Origin: VRUE01 sp963844395
Lineage (GTDB): Bacteria; Actinomycetota; Thermoleophilia; Solirubrobacterales; 70-9
NCBI GenBank assembly: GCA_963844395.1
Contig: CAWJNX010000002.1
Location: 62,001-126,000 of the forward strand
Direction: 5' to 3'
Length of the DNA stretch: 64,000 nucleotides
Under the pieces are notes generated by a model. That model made no database searches and was not told the DNA's origin. It saw only the letters and a program-made list of their open reading frames with translations. Made by a program: the position numbers and the translations under genes. Shown piece by piece: positions 32,960 through 39,235 of the stretch (position 1 is the first letter of the stretch; every line of letters starts with the position of its first letter).

Positions 32960-33586
32960 CTACTTGACTGAGCCCTCGCGCGATGCTTGCTGCAGCACTT
33001 CGCGTAGGCGGCGCGAGACGAGCGTTCGCAGGCGGGGGGCCTCAATCCGACCAGTCCACTTCTTGACTTGAGCGTGATCGAAATGCGCGGGAAATGAGAG
33101 CTCGGGGAAGAAAGCTCGGCTGCCGGTAGCTGCACGAACATAGACGGTGTCGAAGAGAGCCTTTTCTGGCGTGGCCAGGTATCCGGTCTCTTTGGAGTCG
33201 TCGTAGCCACCAAAGAGCTCAGGGGCGAGATGATGGACCTCATAGGTGCCGACAGTGGTCGCGATGCGCCGAGCGCGGTCGAGCGATGCGATCGAAATCT
33301 GGCGCGGGATCTGTTCGATCATCTCGTGGCGGGAGAGCGCTGACCAGAACGACACGTAGGCCGGAAATGGCGCCGTCAGGTAGGGGGCGACCGCGAACGG
33401 CGCGATCTCGCGGTCAAGCGCCCAGAGGCCTCGACGCAGGCGGCGCACGAGCTCAGCCTCCTCCAGGGCGCGCAGACGCCGGCCGGCGGTGCCCTGCGAG
33501 GTCTGCCAGCGTGCAGCGGCCTCGCGGGTGGTGAGGACCGCGCGGTTCATGCTCAGCAATTCGCCGTAGGAGGTGGCCGCTTTCAT
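32960..33586 (-). CDS. AbiEi-like antitoxin/transcriptional regulator
   Basis: ATG 33586 (MKAATSYGELLSMNRAVLTT) overlaps the stop of the upstream toxin gene (ATGA). The N-terminus is a winged helix (TREAAARWQTSQGTAGRRLR-ALEEAELVRRLRRGLWAL); the rest matches the AbiEi C-terminal pattern (YVSFWSALSRHEMIEQIPRQ, HLAPELFGGYDDSKETGYLA, TPEKALFDTVYVRA). AbiEi antitoxins repress their own promoter and neutralise the toxin in type IV modules. Here the antitoxin gene is second, the reverse of the usual order. Confidence 0.85.
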   Translation of the reverse strand: MKAATSYGELLSMNRAVLTTREAAARWQTSQGTAGRRLRALEEAELVRRLRRGLWALDREIAPFAVAPYLTAPFPAYVSFWSALSRHEMIEQIPRQISIASLDRARRIATTVGTYEVHHLAPELFGGYDDSKETGYLATPEKALFDTVYVRAATGSRAFFPELSFPAHFDHAQVKKWTGRIEAPRLRTLVSRRLREVLQQASREGSVK

Positions 33587-34338
33587 CTCGCCTCCTCCAG
33601 CTTTTCCGCGACGAAAGTCTGCATCTGCAGCCAAACTTCTTCGCCCTCATAAAGCTCGACGGCCTCCGGCTCGAGGAAAGGAAGCACCTGATCGCGGAAG
33701 GCGGCGTACGGCAGCTGCAGGGCCCGCTCCGCCGCTCTGGTCAATATCTCGGAATCAAGCGATCCCGCCGCCAAGGGTCGGCGACGAAGCAAAAGCTCGA
33801 GATCGAAGACGTCGCGCGCCTGGGCCTCGGAGCGTCCGGCGAGGGCAAGTGCCTTCTGTTCGGCGGGCGCGTCATCGACATAGTGCTGAACGATGGGTGG
33901 GCGCAACGCATAAGGAGCGACAACCCCGTCGAGTATCGGCTCCAAGCGATACTTGCCCTCGGCGTTTCGATAGCTGAACTCGATTTTGGTTCGGATCAGC
34001 TGGGAGTGCCCTGGGGCCGCGACTCCCACCTTCCAGCGCTGGGTGGTGTCGGTGTGCTTCGGGTTTGAGGACTCGGCGACGCTCAAACCGGCAGCGCGCA
34101 GCAAGACTTGCATTGGCACGGAGGAGAGGACGTTCTCGACCTTCTCGGTGAGACGCCACCCGGGGACGCCGGCAACGTCGAGGTCGATGTCCTCCGAATA
34201 GCGCACGCTGCCGAAGAAGTAGCGCAGGTTCGCGCCGCCCTTCAGCACATAGCGAGTCGGGTCAAGACGCTTCGACAATGCATCGAGAAAGGCGACGTGA
34301 AAGAGCTCAGTAATTTGGGCGCTGCTGAGCGGCTCCAT
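33583..34338 (-). CDS. AbiEii-like nucleotidyltransferase toxin
   Basis: 251 residues starting MEPLSSAQITELFHVAFLDA. The motif YVLKGGANLRYFFGSVRYSE-DIDLDV is the GG...S-(x)-DxD nucleotidyltransferase signature of AbiEii/MenT-like toxins, and DVFDLELLL is also typical. AbiEii proteins are GTP-dependent nucleotidyltransferases, and MenT relatives modify tRNA 3' ends. It is the first gene of the pair, overlapping the antitoxin start by four bases. Confidence 0.87.
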   Translation of the reverse strand: MEPLSSAQITELFHVAFLDALSKRLDPTRYVLKGGANLRYFFGSVRYSEDIDLDVAGVPGWRLTEKVENVLSSVPMQVLLRAAGLSVAESSNPKHTDTTQRWKVGVAAPGHSQLIRTKIEFSYRNAEGKYRLEPILDGVVAPYALRPPIVQHYVDDAPAEQKALALAGRSEAQARDVFDLELLLRRRPLAAGSLDSEILTRAAERALQLPYAAFRDQVLPFLEPEAVELYEGEEVWLQMQTFVAEKLEEAR

Positions 34339-34436
34339 GGCTCAAGGATACAAGCTAAAGGCGTTTTTTGCCTAGAATCTGTATTCTTAATCTATCGACC
34401 CCAGCTTCGACGGCGCCTAGAGCGCACCGTAACTCG

Positions 34437-34736
34437 CTAGTCCAGTTCGCCGCGTTCGGCGCGACCGTAGGCATCCGCGAAGTCGCTCACCGTCGCCCCG
34501 AGGCCGTCGAGTAGGCGAGCGATCAGAATCCAGCCAGGGTTGTTCTGCCCCCGCTCGATGTCGCTTACTTGACTCTCCGTCGCGTCGGCGGCCGCGCCCA
34601 ATTCGATCTGTTTCAGACCCCGATCTTCCCTCAGCGCCCGCATGGCGTTCCCGAGGTGGACCAGGGAGTCAGGCGGGTTGTCGTAGTCGGCTCGCGGCAC
34701 AGCGGGTACACGCTGCCCGTCCCGCGGCCATTGCAC
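34437..34736 (-). CDS. XRE-family helix-turn-helix regulator
   Basis: 99 residues. HTH_3 domain: LGNAMRALREDRGLKQIELG-AAADATESQVSDIERGQNNP-GWILIARLLDGLGATVSDFA. An N-terminal 25-residue segment (MQWPRDGQRVPAVPRADYDN) may be noncoding, with the true start downstream. It is divergent from the small winged-helix gene at 34814 and 98 bases upstream of the AbiE toxin gene on the same strand, so it may regulate that module. Confidence 0.8.
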   Translation of the reverse strand: MQWPRDGQRVPAVPRADYDNPPDSLVHLGNAMRALREDRGLKQIELGAAADATESQVSDIERGQNNPGWILIARLLDGLGATVSDFADAYGRAERGELD

Positions 34737-34813
34737 TTACCGGAAGAACGAAGTAGAGTAGCTCGACTTCCTCAGACGATACGTTTCTAAATTAGGTAGA
34801 AAGGGGGTTCCTG

Positions 34814-35068
34814 ATGCCGCCCGACCGTCCCGATCCTCATCGCCACAAGAAGACACAGATGCGAAGCAACCCGGTCCGGGACGCGATCATGAACCTGATC
34901 GAGGACCGCTCAGAAGCGGGGGCGACAACCGCGGAGGAAGTGCACGCGGCGCTCCTGATCGATACGGAGGTCTCGACGGTCGCCTACCACCTCTCGGCTC
35001 TGGCCAACCGTGGCCTTCTCAAGCGCAGCGACTCCCGAGCTGAGCCGCGCTTTCAACCGGCTTCCTAG
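34814..35068 (+). CDS. Small winged-helix (ArsR-like) regulator
   Basis: 84 residues, ATG preceded by GAAAGGGGG. The sequence RDAIMNLIEDRSEAGATTAE-EVHAALLIDTEVSTVAYHLS-ALANRGLLKR reads as a compact winged helix with the STVAYHLSAL recognition-helix pattern of ArsR-type proteins. No metal-binding cysteines. Divergent from the XRE gene; the 77-base intergenic region is AT-richer than the surroundings and must hold both promoters. Confidence 0.75.
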   Translation: MPPDRPDPHRHKKTQMRSNPVRDAIMNLIEDRSEAGATTAEEVHAALLIDTEVSTVAYHLSALANRGLLKRSDSRAEPRFQPAS

Positions 35069-35114
35069 CTTCGGGCCCCAGCTGGCGATGCCTCTGTTGG
35101 TCGTCAGGATGGTC

Positions 35115-35130
35115 GCGCGTGATCACGCGC
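35115..35130. promoter_or_regulatory. Perfect 16-bp palindrome (possible operator)
   Basis: GCGCGTGATCACGCGC is self-complementary over all 16 bases and lies 37 bases upstream of the small gene at 35167, close to a TTGTAC sequence that could be part of its promoter. Two dimeric regulators are encoded within 700 bases, so a dimer binding site is plausible. Confidence 0.45.
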
Positions 35131-35166
35131 AACTCCGAGTCCGCAGGTCGTTGTACGGTTTCAGGC

Positions 35167-35337
35167 ATGGGGTCGAAGCGGATCGGCAACTGGACGCCCG
35201 AGGGCAAAGCCGAGCGTGCGGCACTGCGCCGCGATTACCTCGAGCTCACCCCGACGCAGCGCCTGGCCCAGGTCTTCGAGCTCTCCAAGTTCATGTCCCG
35301 GGTCTCTGAGGCGGGACGCCGCCAACGCGGTGGCTGA
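35167..35337 (+). CDS. Small protein upstream of a nucleotidyltransferase gene
   Basis: 56 residues, MGSKRIGNWTPEGKAERAAL...FMSRVSEAGRRQRGG. Helical and charged, with the pattern LTPTQRLAQVFELSKF often seen in short proteins encoded directly before nucleotidyltransferases. Its stop overlaps the GTG start of the next gene (35330). Probably the partner protein of that enzyme. No specific function recognised. Confidence 0.6.
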   Translation: MGSKRIGNWTPEGKAERAALRRDYLELTPTQRLAQVFELSKFMSRVSEAGRRQRGG

Positions 35338-35952
35338 GCTCGACATCCGGGGGATCCTCGAGGCCCTCGCCGAGGAGCGCGCGACTTCCTCCTGATCGGC
35401 GGCGTTGCGGTTGGCTTTCACGGCTACGTGCGGGCGACCCACGTGGACGTCGTGCCCTCGCCCGACCCGCAGAACCTCGTGCGGCTCGCGTCGGTGCTCA
35501 GGAGGCTGGACGCAGAGGTCGAAGGCGCGGACGAGTTCGACGATGCGGAGCTTCCCGACCCGCTGGATCCCGCAGCTTTGGCGCTTGGCGGCAACTGGGT
35601 GCTGCGTACCCGCCTCGGGCGCTTCGATGTGATGCAGTGGATCGGCGACGATGCCCTTTGGGAGAGGCTCTCTCCCGGAGCGGTCTCGGCCGAGATCGGC
35701 GACCTGACCATCCGGGTGGTGAGCTACGAGGATCTCCTCGCTCTCAAGCGCGAGGCGGGCCGGCCCGAGGACTTGGCCGACCTGAAGCGCCTCCGCCAGG
35801 CACGCGACGAAAAACCTGAGGATCGGCCACCCCCGGCAAGCCACGACGAAGCCCGGAGCGAGTGTTCCGGGCTAGCTGCTTTGAACTATCTCAACTTCGA
35901 GTTGTTTCGTAAGGTGATACACGATTTAAACTGCAAAACCGCTCATCTTTGA
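35330..35952 (+). pseudogene. Nucleotidyltransferase-fold protein, frame broken near 35381
   Basis: GTG 35330 gives V/MAELDIRGILEALAEER and then a premature stop near 35395. Removing two bases (a GC duplication in GAGCGCGCGACTTC) reads DFLLIGGVAVGFHGYVRATH-VDVVPSPD and continues to 35952. The GG...T-x-VDVV pattern is a variant of the nucleotidyltransferase DxD motif, where HVDVV replaces the usual DID, so activity is doubtful. A late helical region (YEDLLALKREAGRPEDLADL) fits the family. It is either a decayed gene or a sequencing error. Confidence 0.65.
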
Positions 35953-35953
35953 T

Positions 35954-35959
35954 ATACTA
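35954..35959 (+). promoter_or_regulatory. -10 box of the second AbiE module
   Basis: TATACT lies 10 bases upstream of ATG 35970, within an AT-rich stretch (ACGATTTAAACTGCAAAACC before it). A weak -35 (CTGCAA) is 17 bases upstream. If used, transcription would start only 3 or 4 bases before the ATG, giving an almost leaderless mRNA. Confidence 0.5.
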
Positions 35960-35969
35960 TGCAGCTCCT

Positions 35970-36683
35970 ATGCAGAACGCTACTGCGAACAAGCTGGCGA
36001 GCCTGGCCGAGGACCAGTGGGGGCTGCTCACCCGCCGCCAGGCCGAAGCGGCCGGGGTCTCGTCCGCAACCATGCAGCGACTGAGCGCCGACGAATCGGT
36101 CCTCGATCGCGTCGCTCACGGCGTCTACCACCTGGCGGGGGCACCCCTGCCCGACCATGTCGGGCTGCGCTCGGCCTGGCTGCAGCTGGCTCCGGCGAGC
36201 CTCGCCTGGGAGCGCAGCGCCGAGCAGGGCACCGTCTCCCATCGCTCCGCCGCTGACCTTTGGGAGCTCGGCCACCTGCCCGCCGACCGCCACGAATTCA
36301 TCCTTCCCGGCCGGCGCCAAACGCGCCAGAGCGGTGTGCGAATCCACCGCGGCCAGGTCAAGGACGCCGAATGGGTCTACCTTCGCGGGCTGCCTGTCAC
36401 CTCTCCGGCCCGAACCGCAGCCGATCTGCTCGCCGACAAGGAGGACCCCGAAGCCGTCGCGCAAATGGTTGCGGATGCTCTGCGCGCCAAGAAGGAGTGG
36501 CCGGGCAACTTCGCGATCGCGCTGAGGCCGCGAGCCGCGCAGCTGCACTTTCGCCGCGGCGACGGAATCGCCGTCCTGAGTTGGCTGCTGGACTTGAGCG
36601 GCGAGCCCGGCGCCGGCCGCTGGATCGAAGAAGCCGGGGTGAGGATGACCGAGATCACCTCGCACCGAGTGGGCGAAGGCTGA
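35970..36683 (+). CDS. AbiEi-like antitoxin/transcriptional regulator (second module)
   Basis: 237 residues from ATG 35970. The N-terminus LASLAEDQWGLLTRRQAEAA-GVSSATMQRLSADESVLDRV-AHGVYHLAG is the AbiEi winged-helix domain; ADRHEFILPGRRQTRQSGVR-IHRG and LPVTSPARTAADLL follow the family pattern. As an antitoxin it should bind its promoter and offset the nucleotidyltransferase encoded 8 bases downstream. Gene order is the canonical one, unlike the module at 32960-34338. Confidence 0.85.
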   Translation: MQNATANKLASLAEDQWGLLTRRQAEAAGVSSATMQRLSADESVLDRVAHGVYHLAGAPLPDHVGLRSAWLQLAPASLAWERSAEQGTVSHRSAADLWELGHLPADRHEFILPGRRQTRQSGVRIHRGQVKDAEWVYLRGLPVTSPARTAADLLADKEDPEAVAQMVADALRAKKEWPGNFAIALRPRAAQLHFRRGDGIAVLSWLLDLSGEPGAGRWIEEAGVRMTEITSHRVGEG

Positions 36684-36690
36684 GCAGCCG

Positions 36691-37587
36691 ATGGCCGAGC
36701 GGCAGTATGGGAGCCCGAGAGCGTTCCGGCGGGCGCTGACCGACAAACTGAAGTCGGTCGCGCAGAACAGCAGATGGTCGCTGCCCCAGCTGCAGCGGCA
36801 AATCGCCTACGACCGCCTGCTCGAGCGCCTCTACGTGGTCAACGAAGGCTGGGTGGTCAAGGGTGCGACGGCACTGCTGGCCCGCGACCTCGGCGTCCGC
36901 GCCACGATCGACATCGACGTCTACCGGGCCGTCGCGCTCGACGTGGCCGAAGGCGAGCTGCGCGACGCGGCAGCGCTGGACCTCGGCGACTGGTTCGTCT
37001 TCGAGGTGGGAACGGGGCAGGCCACCGGTGACGGCGCCGCGGGGCTGCGGCTTCCGGTGGGCGCCCTGCTCGGTCCGACGGAGTGGGCGCGCTTCCACGT
37101 CAACCTGGTCGGCTCTGAGGTGAGGATGACCGGGATACCGGAGCGGATGCCGGCATTGGCGCGGGTGAAGATGCCCGACGTCGAGCAGCGCGGCTACCGC
37201 GTCTACCCCCTGGTCAACCACGTTGCCGACAAGATTGCCGCCACCTTCGACCGCTACGGCAAGTCCCGTTCCCCCTCCACCCGCTTCAAGGACCTGGTCA
37301 ACCTGGTGGCGATCGCAAGTGCTGCCTCGGTCGAGGCCGACGCCCAGATCGTCGCCCTGCGCTCGGAGGTCGGCCGCCGCGGGATCGAGCTGCCCGCTGC
37401 CTTCGCGGTTCCCGACCGCGAGGCCTGGAAGCGCGGCTACGACGCAGAAGCCGCCCGCTCGCTGCTGGAGGTGGCCGTTACCCTGGAGGAGGCGCTGGAG
37501 CTGATGGCCCGCTTTGCCGACCCGCTGCTCGATCGCAGCGCGCGCGGCGAGTGGGACCCGCGCGCCGGGGGCTGGGCGCTGGACTAG
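36691..37587 (+). CDS. AbiEii-like nucleotidyltransferase toxin (second module)
   Basis: 298 residues, MAERQYGSPRAFRRALTDKL. Nucleotidyltransferase motif WVVKGATALLARDLGVRATI-DIDVYRA (GA/GG...DID), then VYPLVNHVADKIAATFDRYG and STRFKDLVNLVAIA, both typical of AbiEii (nucleotidyl transferase AbiEii toxin family). Intact. Paired with the upstream AbiEi-like gene. The 3' end lies 39 bases from a convergent tRNA-Thr gene. Confidence 0.87.
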   Translation: MAERQYGSPRAFRRALTDKLKSVAQNSRWSLPQLQRQIAYDRLLERLYVVNEGWVVKGATALLARDLGVRATIDIDVYRAVALDVAEGELRDAAALDLGDWFVFEVGTGQATGDGAAGLRLPVGALLGPTEWARFHVNLVGSEVRMTGIPERMPALARVKMPDVEQRGYRVYPLVNHVADKIAATFDRYGKSRSPSTRFKDLVNLVAIASAASVEADAQIVALRSEVGRRGIELPAAFAVPDREAWKRGYDAEAARSLLEVAVTLEEALELMARFADPLLDRSARGEWDPRAGGWALD

Positions 37588-37626
37588 GGCCGAGAAGCTC
37601 CATGCCCTCTACTTCGCCCTACCTGA

Positions 37627-37699
<73 letters not shown>

Positions 37700-37876
37700 G
37701 GACGGATCAACTTTAGCGGTGCTGAGGGATCGAGGCTCAGGCGAGTTGCGCTTGAGCAAAGACGGCGAGCTGGCGTAGGGCGTCGAGGTCTCCTGGCCGG
37801 TGCCGAGACGGCGTCGTCATCGACGTCGAGGCACCCGTGGCGATTGCGCAAATCGCCGTTGTAGGCACCCAGAGAG

Positions 37877-37910
37877 AAGCCCGGGGCGGCATCTCCGCCG
37901 CCCCGGGCTT
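37877..37910. terminator. Strong hairpin after the cysteine-rich secreted protein gene
   Basis: AAGCCCGGGGCGG/CCGCCCCGGGCTT is a near-perfect 13-bp stem with an eight-base loop, 17 bases past the stop at 37927 (minus). It has T residues on both sides, so it can serve either strand. Confidence 0.7.
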
Positions 37911-37926
37911 GTTCCCCCAGTACTGG

Positions 37927-39108
37927 CTACGAAGCCAGCAGCGTCGAGCCGCCGACGTAGGTGCCGTCGCTATACGATTTGGTTTCGCAGTAAGGGCCCT
38001 GCGTGGAGTATTCGAGGCCGCTGACGTTCATGTCGAGGTCGATGCCGCGCCCCGTTCCAGAACCGACGTTCGTGTATTTCACTTCTTTGTGCCCGGACTG
38101 CGCGGCGATGGACGCGGTGCAGAGCGGGTAGGTGTAGTTGGCGAACAGGTATGCGGTGATTTCGATCTTCTCACCGGCTTTTTTGCAGCTAACCCCCATT
38201 CCATTCGTGGTATGGAAGGTATAGCTGCAGCTGTTCATTTTCACCAGCGCATAGTATTCTGACCATTTGCAGCTGCTGTAGGTGGCGTTCGCGGTCAGCT
38301 GCGTGGAGAGGCCGGTGAGCGTACCGCTGAACTGAGCCGTTCCGCACGAGAACGGCAACCCCATCAGCTGCGCTACGTGCTGCTCGCCCGCGTTCTGGTT
38401 GCCGGCGAAGGGCGCCGGGTAGGCGTCGGCGGTGAAACCGCCTGCGGTCGTGTAGATACCTTTCTGGTATTTGCCGTCCACATGCAGGCCAGTCGATGCC
38501 CCCGTTACGCTTGTTGCTTCCAGCAGCCAGGTCGTCGTGTAGGTACCGCCATTGAAGGTTCCAAGCGACCTGCAGTTGCCCGACACCGTGGTGTATTTCA
38601 GCGTGTTTACCGCTTCGGCTTTGACCCTGACATCGGCGGTGCTGCCGCTGCCGATGTTTTCGAAGGTCGCCGGAAGGCCGGTCTGCGCGCCGATCTGCAC
38701 ATTGCAGCTGACGTAGAGGCCGAAGGCGACCGTCATCGGTCCACAGCCCACCGGGCCGATGTCGAAGGTGCCGCTGAAGACGCCCGGGGATTTTTCAGCC
38801 CCTGGGTGAAGGGTTATCCCGCAGCCGTTGGTGTGCAGTTCGTTGCCGGCTTTTTCGCAGCTTTTCGCGTTTCCCGCCGTCGTGACGAGCGCTTCCACGG
38901 GCGTTGAGATCGTTTTGCTGAGCGGCGAGCCGGCTGAGCAGGCGCTTTCGCCGAATTCGCCCATGAGGATGAGTTGGCTCGGTTTGCCTTCGATCATCGC
39001 CGGAGAGGCGTCGGCGACGATTCCCGCGGCCGACGCGCTGCCGGCGGTCGCTGCGGTCAGCGCCAGTGCCAAAGCTGTGGCGAGACCCAGGGTCTTGACT
39101 CGTTTCAT
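37927..39108 (-). CDS. Secreted cysteine-rich protein with two related halves
   Basis: 393 residues; ATG 39108 follows AAGGAGGCAGC, a strong ribosome-binding site. Signal peptide LGLATALALALTAATAGSAS-A. The mature part consists of two halves with shared motifs (SCEKAGNELH / SCKKAGEKIEI; VGCGPMTVAFGLYVSC / TYPLCTASI; FENIGSGSTADVRV / YTNVGSGTGRGIDL) and about 14 cysteines, likely disulfide-bonded beta domains. Common secreted family in this group, of unknown function. Base composition is less GC-rich than its neighbours. Confidence 0.8.
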   Translation of the reverse strand: MKRVKTLGLATALALALTAATAGSASAAGIVADASPAMIEGKPSQLILMGEFGESACSAGSPLSKTISTPVEALVTTAGNAKSCEKAGNELHTNGCGITLHPGAEKSPGVFSGTFDIGPVGCGPMTVAFGLYVSCNVQIGAQTGLPATFENIGSGSTADVRVKAEAVNTLKYTTVSGNCRSLGTFNGGTYTTTWLLEATSVTGASTGLHVDGKYQKGIYTTAGGFTADAYPAPFAGNQNAGEQHVAQLMGLPFSCGTAQFSGTLTGLSTQLTANATYSSCKWSEYYALVKMNSCSYTFHTTNGMGVSCKKAGEKIEITAYLFANYTYPLCTASIAAQSGHKEVKYTNVGSGTGRGIDLDMNVSGLEYSTQGPYCETKSYSDGTYVGGSTLLAS

Positions 39109-39122
39109 GCTGCCTCCTTCTG

Positions 39123-39143
39123 CCCGGCGGCCAAGCCGCCGGG
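39123..39143 (-). promoter_or_regulatory. Hairpin just upstream of the cysteine-rich protein's ribosome-binding site
   Basis: CCCGGCGGC-TTG-GCCGCCGGG is a nine-base-pair stem ending only four bases before AGAAGGAGG. It could terminate the upstream LamG/lyase transcript or tune translation of the downstream gene. Confidence 0.45.
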
Positions 39144-39235
39144 GTTGTGACTGGTTGGTACGTGTGGATGGTGCGGTAAGTGGGTTGGCTGCTTGCCTCG
39201 TCGGGGCCCGACCGGCGTCCCGCCGGCGCGCGGGC

